64,000 nucleotides of DNA from Roridomyces roridus (lineage: Eukaryota; Basidiomycota; Agaricomycetes; Agaricales; Mycenaceae). Of this stretch, positions 52,698 through 64,000 are shown in pieces; the stretch's first letter is position 1, and the number at the start of each line of letters is the position of its first letter. Where the stretch lies: the NCBI GenBank assembly GCA_029378245.1, contig JARKIF010000017.1:806001-870000 (forward strand). Reading direction: 5' to 3'. The notes under the pieces were generated by a model that was not told the origin of the DNA, made no database searches, and saw nothing but the letters and a program-made list of their open reading frames with translations. The position numbers were made by a program, and so were the translations under genes.

Positions 52698-53451
52698 TAG
52701 CCGGCCTGTCATTTCATATCGGCGTTCCGTCACCTTTTTCCACAGAACGTCAGCGCGGCTGCCCCTTGTCCCAGGGTGTTGCCTACTGCATATGGCGACC
52801 TACTGGAGCCCTAGAAAAATTGAATTACTCGTTTCCGCACCCCCAATCGGTCACAGGAGGCGATTTACCTCCCAAACTGCTGCTATTTCGATGTTTTGTG
52901 CATGTTGGAGCGGGAAATTCTTCTTCCCATGAGTTATGGACATGATTTCCGCTGTGAGTTTCAGTGAGCGAAGCCCCAGGCACAGTCATTCGGGATGGGC
53001 TAGTGTTGGAACGAACCAACGCGCTTTTGATGCGCGGTCAGATGACTATCAGCGTCATCATCACATGATCGTAACCCGGCTGGTCTTGCTGCTCACTTCC
53101 ATCGTCGTCTCCGCTGAGCAGTTCCCGTGGACGTCTGGTGAACTTTTCATGCCCGAGGAATGCCCGAGGACGGCGTGGGATGAGAAGCACTGCAGTTGGG
53201 CGGGGGGGTGGATGTGGACTCGGATGCTGCAGACGAGTTGTAAGCTGTGACTTGCAGCTCTTTGGTGCGTGTTTCTGCTATCGAGTCTGAGCCAGACACT
53301 CACGGTGCTCCTTCCAGTCTGTCACGCATCCGACATCCCGGCGGAGGTATTCTCATCACAATACAAGCAGACTGCATACTTATACTCGGCGATCTATCCC
53401 GTGTGAGTTTCCCGACCAAGTGTATTCAATCCTGCGCTGTGTAGATGCAAA
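52698..53451. other. Gene-free spacer between elements
   Basis: No gene recognised. Confidence 0.4.
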
Positions 53452-55037
53452 CATCAGGAAAAACCGGATCTGCCAATTTGCACAGGATTGTTGACATTTG
53501 GCAACAATCAAACTATCTCGGCAATCCCTGACATGCGTCGACATTTCCTGACAATTTGAGGCCAAGCCAATTCTTCAAGCAGCTTCAAGCCCACCGCTCA
53601 CCCATTAAACGACTGGCACCACCAACACTTGTCCAATGATGCAGGCTCTCATACGTGACTCTCACAACACGGAGTACTGTGGCAAAACTTGTTGGGATTT
53701 GAGAGAATTGTGCCGATAGTCAATGTGCAACTTGGTAGTGGGCATTCACGAGGCGGGCATTAATAGGCAGTAATAAGCAGGGACCGAGACCATGACCACA
53801 GGCAGCGGCGCGGGGACTTGAAGATTTGGGGCAAGTCATTGCCGAGACGTGGGAAGTCTCGGACAGAAATCACCGCCGAAGATAGCCGAGGATCAATCAG
53901 GACGTGGCATCCAAACAAGATGTCATTTTCCTCACTCTCTTCTTAACCACCACCACCCCTTCATCCCTCTCCCTTGTGCCCTCCGCATCTCCTGCTTCCT
54001 TCTTCGGCCCACACCCAGCGTCGCTCCGTTCCCTGGTGGAGTCAAGTCCAACACCCGCTCTACAATGTCAATCATCTGCCTATGCACCATCATCCACTGA
54101 CCTAATTTGCAGGGCCCCCACATCATGTCCTGCCCGAGGCCCGAGTGCCCGCAATCCTTCCTCAAAGGCTTTGTTGCCGTCCGTTGGGTCACATTGAGCT
54201 GCAGTCCCTTCCGGTGAGAATTACCAATTCTCTGAGTCTCGAGTCCTCATCTCCGCCGTAGACGTCAAGTCTCATCGCGTCCTGTCTCATTCAATGGCTC
54301 CCATCATGGTGAAACTTACCTCGGCTCCGGCATCATTGTCCTGCAGGCAGTGGGTGCGTGTGTTCATTGTTCCATGGGACTATAATCGATTTTGACATGG
54401 CACCCAGATGTTCTGGACATGTGAATGGGCGGGCATCGTGTGCGGCCGCATCACCGCATTTAAATCATGTACGTTACCCTACGTTACCGTTGTCGTGAAC
54501 GTTGTCGTTGATGTCCCCGCTTCCGTTAGCTCCTCAGCACATCCCCTTCGCTGCTGTCCCTATGTGCCATTGGTACTCACTGCTTCTGCTCAGCTCCCTG
54601 CCTGCCTTGACAGGGTATGTATGTTTTTCAAGTCCTCAATGACCTACCATTAATTTTGTCCGCTCACTAGTGCCGTTCCATGCTGTGTCACGCAGCAGTC
54701 TACGGCCACGGGTGCATTGTTGCTTGTGCATTGTTGCTTCTTTCTGGGTAGGATGGATTTGGGCAGGATGGTGGTAGAACTATTAGTGTAGATGCATGCA
54801 TGTATGTCTGTACTGTGAATCTATTGTATTTTTGGATACTTTTGAAGCCAAGGAGAGAATGAGGAGCCAAATACTGCTGTGATTCCGGGCAATTCACGCT
54901 AAATAATCAGCCACAATCGGTGATAATTTGCCGAGGAATGTCGCCAACGGATCGGGACCTGGACATTCTGCCAATCTGTCAATTGGCGTCAGTTGCTGCC
55001 AATTGGCGTCAATTGCTGAATCCGGTTTTTCCTGATG
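53452..55037. mobile_element. 1.59 kb TIR element
   Basis: CATCAGGAAAAACCGGAT at the left is repeated inverted at the right end. A further shared TGTAGATG lies just outside on both sides, so the TIR may extend with an indel. Subterminal motifs TGCCAAT, TTGACA and GCCAATTGGCGTCA recur in both arms. The interior (about 53900-54700) has intron-like GT..CTGAC..AG signals but no coherent frame and no transposase. No target duplication found. Confidence 0.55.
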
Positions 55038-55437
55038 AACCTGGCCATCTACAGGGTAGTTGCGTCTATAATGGGATGTCCGAGTTAAAAAATTGAATAT
55101 CAATTCCAGCTCACCGTAATGAACGATGGATTAACCCTATTGACGCGCCGGACCCAGCCTCCTCTTTCCCCAAAGTTGCTGTTCTCAATCAATGACGCTG
55201 CTTTCTGGCCTGTTGGTCTTCGGGATGTTCTGAGTCTCGAGTAGGGCCGGCATGTTCGGATTCTTCGCCGATGCATCTGAGTTAAACCTGGTGTTGGTCT
55301 TCATCCGCCAGCGCAAGTCCAATTTGTGATTAAGGTCTTTCCTTTCTGATAAGCGTGTTTGCCTCGACTGAACGGCACGGAAATGAAGTGGGGTGAGCGA
55401 AATTCATCGAGAGCTGAACAATTCAATCTAGTCTTCA

Positions 55438-58400
55438 CGTCGGTGAGTTAGCTGCAACTGAATCTCGAGCCTTCGTTATAATATCATTGTCCAAGTCCAT
55501 GTACAGACATGCTACTTACGACGGCTGGGAAGTGCAACCTCACCAAGACCGGGCACAACAATCAGACGTTCGCGTGCGAACGCCTCCACGTCTGGAACAG
55601 TTAGATGACGGAGTGCATGCCCATACGCCTGCAGAACTGCGTCGAGGTCTCCAGGCTCCCGAATGACTTGCCGAGTCTCCAGAAGCTGCAGCGCTACACG
55701 TCTATCTTCAGTAGAGAGATAGTGTGCGCAGGCGGCGGTCGCAAACATGACTCGTCCGGCGCCGTGAGCCCAAACCTTGTGGTCGTTTATTGATGTGGAA
55801 CGCGCCGTCTCCCCTTGATTTCCCAAAGCCAGTCGGAGCTTGCGACAAAGGGAAGAGAAGTAGGCCTCGTCGGCCGGGCAGAAGGGTTCTTCGCCTGGGG
55901 GAGCTCCGAGGAGCTCACGGTAGAATTCCAATTTCCCTTTGTCGTCGGCGGCAGTGAAACGGGCGTCCAGGATCGCGAAAACGTCGGTCGAGTTCTCTGT
56001 GGAGGGGTGCAAATAGATGTCCGCAATCTGTGCCACCAGTGGGTCGAGACACGCTGCGAGCTCCTTCTGGCTCGGAATCAAAGGAGAGGGATATAGACGC
56101 CCAGCAGTAGTGAGTTGCGCCGGGTATTTGACTGCATCCAGCTGTTTATTGTGTTAGTTGGATTGAATGGAAGCATCATTGTGCACACCTCCGTCCAATT
56201 CTCAACCGCCAATTCCCGAGTTATAGCCTCCCATCCGCGGATCTTGCCATCCGCGAGGCGCTCCAGCTCGAATCCAGTCGGCAGTTGCTCCGGGCGAGTG
56301 TAGAGCCCGGTGTACCAAGTCGCGCGAGCCGTTGTATCTGTCATTTGGGTGATAATTGCGGGACAGAGCAGAGGCTCTCCCTCCATAGAGGGCGTCATGA
56401 GTAGGCAGGATCCCAGCTTGGGACTGGCAGTCGGATTATTAGTTTAGTAAGCTGGAAGGAAGGCGACCCACTTTATCAATCGAGCTGTTCTTGCAATCAG
56501 CCAGTCTTGGAGGGATTTGCGACGAGTGAGGTCGGTGGAAGCGAGATGGGGGTAAAACGCCTCTGCGATTCTCCGGTGCCTGTGCGCTTCGTCCAAGTCC
56601 ACATCATCCATTCCTTCCAAAAGGCCGTTGACCGGTTCCTCGCATATCGCAGTACAGAGAGCCGCCGCAACGCCGGCCTGCACTCGAGTGCGTTCGGGCT
56701 GCCCAAAAAATCCAAGACACAGAATCCAGGCGGCGGAGAGTAAGCTGAGTTGTAAAGTAGATGCAATACAGACCAGATTCTCGAGGATTAGAGTACTCAG
56801 GCACTTGCGGCTAGATGAATGAGTATCAGATGGAATCAAGCACCGTGTATATCACGTCACAAACCTGTTTTACAGCACAAGTCCAAGTCTCTGGCAAATC
56901 ACTCGAATGTCGGGCCCGGTACTCCCATTTCAACATTTGCAAAGTGCGCTGTGAAGAAGGGAGAGGTCAGTCACACTGGAAGAAAATCGCAAACACAAAT
57001 GAACCTCGGTTGCGGCTTTCGCTGTTTGTGCAGCCCTGAGCTTTTTGGGCGCTCCTTCATACAGCGAAATCGTGGTCTGTCCAAAATGAACAACAAGGAG
57101 CATCCACTTGTCGTTCCAAAGCCAAGGAAGCAGCAGTAAACCGAACGCGAAAATGTCCTGTACTTGTGTTAATTCGTCTCGGTGAAATACCAGGTTGGTT
57201 GCACGTACATCGTCTGGGAACCAGAACTCGAAATTTGTGGCTCTTTTTGGCTTCATTCCCTCGGGGTTCTTTTTCGCCTGGGTCATCTCGTACGTGACGT
57301 TGGAGTCCGCGATGAGCACGCGAAAGTCGCTGGGCATGAGAGTACCACAAAAGCGTTCGAGGTAGGCGTCGAGGACGTGATCAGAAACATAGCCTTGTTC
57401 AACCAGGGATTTGACGTCTCCAGAGGTGGGGCGGTGCGCACCAATACGCCAGACACGAGCCTCGTCAGCACCAACCAGCGCCGCCAGCCGATCCTGAGCA
57501 ATCGTGGCTTCGGTGGCCCGGTCTGCGGTGAGGGGTGCGTGAGGACTTTTAGAAAACTAGATTGAATAAGTCCATGGCGAGAGCATTTTATGCAGGTCCG
57601 GTACGAACCACATCTGACACGCTGCAAACGTCCTCAGTCGGCTTGAATCTTGCAAAAAGCTCCTGGACCAGATCGGACGGTACACCATCAGGGTTCGAGC
57701 GAAACGCGATCCAAATGGGTGCAAAGACCTCCTTCAGTTCGTCAGGATCATCTTGATCCAAGTCGATGCCGAGGAGTCGGGCGACAGCAAAGAATGACGT
57801 CCAGAAGCCACAAGTCGACGAATCACTGCGTTGAACGCCGATATGCTGCTCGGGCCCATTGAAAAGAACACCCTGTCATAAATTGTCAGAATGGTACTTG
57901 TAAGACAGCTCTGCGAGCATTTACATGCGACGGAGGCAGTGAGAACGCGGTTGGATTATGTTGGGCAACCTTCTCGAGGCGGATGGGGTCAAAGTAGACG
58001 GCCAAGGCTCGTTGATCCGAGATGCTGAACGATTCCGGGGCTATGCCGCCCTCCTCGATGGGTGGCATGGGGTTGAGGCGAACCACATTCGGGCCAGAAT
58101 CTGCCCCGAGTACATGGTCGAACAAGGTCCAATGATTGGCCAGTAGATGAAACACAATCAGACGATTCACCTGCATGCTGTTGCGTGCCTGCAATACGTC
58201 GGCGATGAAACCCAGGCCCTTTGAGCGCAACTAACCGCACACGTCAAATGTAACCTGAATGATGGGCAAATTGGATTGAACGTACCTCAGCAAGCGACAG
58301 CGGCACAGACCAGTCAAGCTGCTCAACAACCTCGGGTGTGATGCAGACCGGCGCACAGCACACGAACAACCAACCATTCCGTTTCGCCAAGGAGGAATAG

Positions 58401-61400
58401 TTCAATATGTCGATGATGGTCATCACCTCTTCTGCGCGCATGGTGTAGGTTCCGGCAGCCCAACGCCACACATCCGACGTCTGCATCTCAATCTCTGCGG
58501 TGGTAAGCCCGCCTGTGTTGGGAGCTGGTCGTCGGCGTTGTGCAGCCGGTGCAGGCGACGCCGGAGGCTCTTCGTGTGGCTGCCGCTGTCCCATAGCCGC
58601 TGCAACGCGGCCCAACGCCGAAGGTTTCTGGGCCGTGACGCTATACAGCTCGGACAGCACATGTTTGAAGTTGCCACTGAAGATGCTGTTGGGACCCATA
58701 CGACCGACGGCGTGAGCCCCAGGGCGGCGACTGAAGCTGGGCTCATGCCGCCATCCTTGGAAGGGTTGGGTATTGCGCGGGCGTCCGACTTCCGTCCCCA
58801 TTGCGCCTACATCCCGTCATTAATGCGAAGTAAGAACGTCCCCACCAGACTCACCAAAACCTTCCGATCTCGGACCCACGGGCTGAAATGCCGGCTCTGC
58901 AGCGAGATCCGCGGACTCGACGAGGAATTCATCCGCCTGCTCCAACAGTTGGAGTACCTGGTAGAATTGTTTCCTTAGGTTTTCATCATCAGGCTCCTTT
59001 CCGCCGCCGGGTTTCTTTCTAGTCTTTGGTGAGAGCTTCTCCGACTTGCTCTCCTGCTCTGTGTTGTCGGGCTTCAATGAGATAAAATGGTGCACTGGAA
59101 GAGTAATCACACACCATGCCAAACTTCCACGGGCCCGTTTCGCACAAACAGCTTTGCAGCCAGCGTGTGTGCACAGTCCAAGCCGCTTTGTTGATACGCG
59201 AGACAGAAGCACTTCATGGGATTCATTTGAACCTCAAAAGTCCGTGCCTCTCCATCTCTGAAGACGACGGGAATCAAGTAACACTGGCGAGATGGACGCG
59301 ACAACTCACACGACGACGTGCACATCATATAGACTCTTTGGGCGTTTTTCGATCACCAAACCACGATCCCAAATTTCGCACGCGTTGAGATGAGTTTGGA
59401 CGATGTGCTGCGGCTGTGGGCGATCTCTGGGGCGCCAGTATTGATAGTAGGGAAGGAAATCGTGCAGAATCAAAACTGCGAGGCGGTCAATGCTGTATAA
59501 CCATTGTCCGTCAGCAGTCAGCAAGCTTTCTGGGTGGCCAAACCTCACCGTTTATTCTGTCGAGCCTGTAAAATAACGTTGTCGAACGTCTTGTACGCCG
59601 ACTCAGTCCAGTTGTTGGTGTTCCAACCTCGATCGCGTCCCTGGTTGGGAGGGAGCCCTATGTCGGTGTAGCATTCTAGCGGGCATGAACAATGGGATGC
59701 ACCACCCACACTGGGAAAGACATACCAATCAAATCATCGACGAACCAATTCTGCGTAAAATAGTCTTCCACTGCGTCGCACATCGCCTGGGCAGTTGCCC
59801 TGGTGAGCTGAATGCATGGCTTGTTTCCCTGCGCCGTCGTCGGCGGTGGAGACTGGTCGCCATCCCCATCTGAGCCTTCATCCTCATCCTCGTCATCTTC
59901 ACTACCGACAGCATTCATAATAATACCCCGGACGGCCTCCAGAAAATCGCCCGAGAGTGTATCAAACTCGTCGCGGGTCCGTGCCCGCTGAACGAAACGA
60001 AACAGCAAAATGATCTGGATCTTCAGGCGTTGAGGAATCTTGACAGCAAGCCCCTTATTGCCATCCGCCCACTGCCAAATTAAAATGGCGTCTACGACGT
60101 GGAACTGGCAAAGACGAATTGAAACCCCTTTGAGGTTATACTTGGCGATGACTGGCGGGCGGGGTTTCATGAGCACCAACATTGCGGGAGCCAAATATGC
60201 ACTTACATGCTTGGATGGCTCGAAGAGAAGGATAGTGCTTGTCGATCATGATACGGTGTATCTGCCAGCCTTCGGCAACGATCGTGATAGCATTCCGACG
60301 GATGGTAGCGACAATCTCATCCGGCCGATTCAGTGTCGAAACAGTCTCAGGATCTGCCGATAATGTCAACCTTAGTCTACGAGCGGACGCAGCACTCACT
60401 CTGAATAATAGCCTGCGCACGGGTCACAATTTTGTTGTGTGTGCCGCACAGGAAGCTCAGAATTGTCTCCGTGTTTGCCTTGGCAGAGAGAAAGACGGAG
60501 ACTGGAAGCGGCATAAATCTAGGACAAAACAATTGAGAAAAGAATACGGACCTGGAACCATGTGCCCTCCTTCATCGATTGTCGTCAAAAGCGACATGGC
60601 GGCACGGTTCTGTGATTTGTGGCGCCAAGATTGGTCGCTCCCGAGTCCGCCGTTCGGGCCAATCGAAAATGCGATACCGCTGTCCAACGAGTACTCGTCA
60701 GTGAGACCGAGCGTGAATTTCGACTTGGAGTCTGCTTTGCTGAAGTCATGGGCATTATAGCTGTGGTGGATCGTCGCTTAGCTAGATCTATTCCAGGAGA
60801 CCAAGGAACGCACCAGAAAGTTCTGCCAGTGCCCATGTTTCCCTGGACCAAGAGATGAGTGGCACGCCAGGGATTGCGGTCCAAAAGATGGCGCAGCTTG
60901 GCCGCGATATGCAAACTGGTAATCTGAGTCCGAGTCGCCTGCCTCCATTCGGGCAGTGGGGCTGTGCGTCCATAGACAGTGGGAGACTCCGCGGCGCGGC
61001 GGGACTCTAAGAGACATCAGAAGTGAGCTGGCATCGAAATATAGCCATACCGATCACCAGGGTGGAAACTTTGAGCCCGTGAAGTCGGACGACCTCCAGA
61101 AATGAGGTTCGTTGAAGCCGGGAGAACTTGAGTCCCTTCTTACGATCAGCGGGAGTAACCACCGGATGATCGTGCTGCTGCCAAATAACGGCGGTACCCA
61201 AGTCGGCAGGGTACACTTCGACCTTTCAAAGACATTAGAACGAATCTGTCTTGAGACAAAGATGTCCACACACGTGTAACTTGACCAGATTTGAACACTC
61301 TTTCCACCGAGGCAGTTTCGGAAGCTCCTCCTCATCTTCCTCTGCTTCCGACTCGGCTACAGCACTCCAATCACGATCTTCGACCCCTGCGCAGCGCAAG

Positions 61401-62001
61401 TCCCACCGGACCACGGGGCGACCAGCACTGATCGCCAATTGGATCTCTTCAGCGGGGGGACGTTGAACTGGCCACCGAACGTAGCATCGGCGTGCACGTG
61501 GATCGCGTGGTGAGTCTCCCGGGTGCCCAACCCATTTCACTTCGACGGCCCGCAACTCGGAGGGATTTGTCTGGTCGGGGCTCATCTCGTACGGGTTGTA
61601 ATCATTGAGCTGGAGTTGTTGTCTGAATACGGCAGAGTGTGAAACCCAGAACAGACACTCACCTGGTTGTCAAACCAGGAGGCAAGGTCATCAATCGGTA
61701 TTGTGGCTAGCTTTCGCCAACCCTTGCTAGCCTCGTGTGGGATGGCGTTCAGGAAAAGGCGATGAGCGGGAAGAGCAGCAGCAGCGATGGAGGTAGTGGC
61801 TCCCTGAGCCGCCAGGAGCACATGACGTGCATCATCGCCGGTGAGAGGAGTGCCGAGGGATGGATCGGAGGCAACGGTATCCTGTGCGGTACTCGCGGCA
61901 CCAGCGGGCGGAGGTGCGATAGAGGTAGACGGCGTAGCTGTAGGTGACAACCTCCGTTTCTTCGGTTTGGGTGGCCGACCTCTACGCTTCGGCCCTGACA
62001 T
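55438..62001 (-). CDS. MULE-type transposase with AT-hook, SWIM finger and two Ulp1-like domains
   Basis: One giant gene by splice phase, about 20 exons. Exons placed: 61663-62001 (AT-hook 'KRRGRPPKPKKRR'), 61274-61609, 61051-61222, 60814-61006, 60552-60739 (first catalytic D, 'LDSGIAFSIG'), 60400-60501 ('MVPVSVFLSAK'), 60207-60353 (second D, 'RIMIDKHYPSLRAIQ'), 59726-60151 ('LCQFHVVDA'), 59549-59675 (catalytic E, 'NTNNWTESAYKTFDN'), 59310-59492, and one from 59257 (SWIM finger, CFC...C.H). Introns are 44-74 nt. A Ulp1-like protease follows (about 57640-58800: 'NHWTLFDHV', 'VYFDP', 'GVQRSDSSTCG'). A second, degenerate Ulp1-like domain lies at about 56700-57580. The tail has no known domain. 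The in-frame TAG at 55512 lies in a perfect donor, GTAAGT, so the true end may be near 55438. Confidence 0.75.
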
Positions 62002-62415
62002 TTGACGGTGTAGGTGTAGTGCAAGTGAGGGAAGAGATAAGTAGAGGCGTGACAAACCCGGATATTTGAAATTCGCGACTCCAGTGATGGCGGCAAGATG
62101 GCGGGCGTGATGAGACGGCACAGTGTGCATATCCGCCTGAGCAATTTTAAAGAAAGGCAGAGCCCACCACCAGCAGCAAATAAATCATCGACAGTCCGAG
62201 AGCACCATCTGGGATCGGAATGCAAGTATGGCTCGACTGGTATAGAAAATAGCTCGGATGTGGTGTTTGCTTGAGCCTTCTGTGCAGCCAGGAACCAGAG
62301 GGAGTTTCTGAGTGTTTTATGTAATGAATATGAGGAGGAATCTCCAGAACTTGGAGGGCAGCATGTCCGAGATGGGAGCAGGACGGTACGTGTGAGATTG
62401 CCGTAACGTGATGAC
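62002..62415. other. 5' flank of the MULE-type gene
   Basis: No gene. I looked for terminal inverted repeats pairing this flank with 55040-55440 and saw none. Confidence 0.4.
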
Positions 62416-62951
62416 TAAGGCTCCAACTATTTCCGTTTGAAAACTGTTTCCCCGAAAAAAACGGTTTTTATTTCCGTTCTGTTTGCCTCGCTGGGGAAAC
62501 GGTTTCTCAAACCGTTTTCAAACAGTTTCCGTGGGGCATCTGCCGGGACTCACAATCAGCCAAACCACAACCACCCAGAGTCTCCCAACATGCCTGTGCA
62601 TTTTCAGCAAACACTTTCCTCAATATTGAGAATCTGAGCTAGCAAAACAGAGACCAGAACCTTGACAAAACTTTCGGCAGCTGCTTAGTCAAACTGACAT
62701 TCACAACTTACAAGATCTGCCCCCAATTCAAACGGCTCGGAATTGGGTCCGATGCCCTTCCAACAGTCCGGTGTGCATTCCTATACATCCTGGAGATGCT
62801 GTTGAAATTCTGGAGTCACTATGAACCCGGGGAAAAGGTACCCCGGATTTTACCGTTCGAAAACCGTTTCAAACGGTTTAGAAACGGTTTCTTTCCGTTT
62901 CCGTTCTGTTTCCCAAAAATCGCAAACGGAAACAGAACGGTTGGAGCCTTA
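62416..62951. mobile_element. hAT-type MITE, 536 bp
   Basis: TIR TAAGGCTCCAAC / GTTGGAGCCTTA with a perfect 8 bp target duplication GTGATGAC (62408-62415 and 62952-62959). Subterminal arrays of AAACGGTTT / GGAAACGG / CCGTTTCCGTTCTG repeats at both ends. Non-coding. Confidence 0.92.
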
Positions 62952-62959
62952 GTGATGAC

Positions 62960-64000
62960 CGCTGGCGTAAGGAATTACATGATGAGTAAGCATCAAAAGC
63001 GAGATTGAACGTGGTGGTACACTGGGGCACTTGAGGACAGATTCCATGAGTCAAATCATCCTGAGCGGAAGGACTCATGCACACTGGAAAAGGTCGAATT
63101 TATGTAAGTATCCGGTAGCAATCAATTCAAAGAGATGGCTGTTTTTGCTCAAGGAAGTGCAATAGCACAGTTGATTTTGTTGTTGGAGGGTTATTTCAAG
63201 GTATATGAAGATTTCATTGTCTGGAGGTAAGCTTAGAAAAGTGTCCCTGGCCTGGGTTTCATTCTCAGATTGCTCTGGAGAGTTCTATAAACCTGTGTCG
63301 TGGTTTAGCTTAGGATTTGATGAGAATCAGGCCCAGCGGTTATTTTTGCTGAATTCGGATTGAAAGAGCGGTCCGATTACACACCGGGGTCATAGGAATC
63401 CACCCAGCGGCTGGTGAGATCTGGGAAAACCTGACAGGAAGGCAATACGGGCATGACAGCAATGGGAACTGATGGTTACCGAAAGGTTTTGCTGAGGCTA
63501 CCAAATCGGGAATCCATGATGACCAAAAGTGGAATGCGCAATGACCCAAAGGTATGTATACCCCAGACCAAACAAGTAAAGAGTACTCTCAATCTAGTAG
63601 TAAGTACTCTCAATCCCGCACTCCAAATTCAATCCAATCCTTTGAACGTGCTTTTTGAGGGCCATTGCTGTTGCATGGCAATCCGAGTCCGGGGTTAGTG
63701 GATTCGATTTGCTGACACCAGGAGACCCTGAGAGTCAAGATGCGCGGACACGAGCATCCAAAGACCTGTAGACTGTAGTAAGTGAGCCGAAAACCAATAA
63801 ATTGGCTGAAATTGGCCAGCGTACATAAGTAGTCAGGTAGAATGCCAGAAATGAAAACTGGCTGAGACCAGGGAGCCCGGAGTTGGAGGACATTGTCACC
63901 TGCAGGTGGGAAGCAGTTAAGTAACCGACAACTCATCGGCTGCCAGACTTCCGATCCCGTTCCGCGTCCGACTCGCCGTCGGCAGAGATTTTAATAACAC
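62960..64000. other. Gene-free end of window
   Basis: No gene, repeat or RNA recognised; only short frames. Confidence 0.4.

Noticed and set aside
62416..62951. Possibility that this MITE forms the terminus of the MULE-type gene
   Set aside because: It has its own complete TIR pair and 8 bp duplication, so it is an independent insertion.

Overview
The window looks like nuclear DNA of an Agaricomycete mushroom, most plausibly a Mycena-like member of the Agaricales. The reasons are short GT-AG introns of about 45-60 nt with CTGAC/CTAAC-type branch points, dense small genes on both strands, and expansions I recognise from Agaricomycetes: F-box proteins, MYND fingers, DUF6534 membrane proteins and a kinase-like orphan family. 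A heavy load of Copia, hAT, MULE, CACTA-like and miniature elements fits too. The genus is inference; no rRNA or other marker is present.

Layout. 0.3-1.7 kb: an orphan kinase-like gene (-). 2.2-23.7 kb: a tandem array of three DUF6534 seven-helix-type membrane protein genes (A, B, C, all -) opened up by transposons. One TIR element lies inside B and one in B's promoter. A 3.5 kb element lies in intron 1 of C, and an 8.2 kb Copia retrotransposon lies in a later intron of C. The Copia carries a 3.05 kb TIR element in its leader, which itself carries a 1.6 kb CACTA-like element. 25-36 kb: F-box gene, proline-rich orphan, multi-pass membrane protein and a second F-box gene (all -). 36-42.7 kb: an inverted duplication of a D-amino-acid-oxidase-type flavoenzyme; the left copy has a stop codon and the right copy is open. 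43.8-48.8 kb: a damaged MYND-finger gene (+), a membrane-anchored GNAT acetyltransferase (-), and an F-box reading frame (+) that runs in frame into an antisense fragment of the oxidase gene. 50-55 kb: mainly miniature inverted-repeat elements. 55.4-62.0 kb: one very large multi-exon gene (-) encoding a MULE-type transposase with AT-hook, DDE core, SWIM finger and two Ulp1-like protease domains. 62.4-63.0 kb: a hAT-type MITE, then no gene.

How it fits together. This is an accessory, transposon-shaped region rather than a pathway. Most insertions have readable target-site duplications, so the order of events can be rebuilt. Several large insertions lie in introns or promoters and leave exons intact. 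Gene models below were spliced by eye from splice sites, reading phase and remembered family sequence, so exact exon ends are proposals unless said otherwise.
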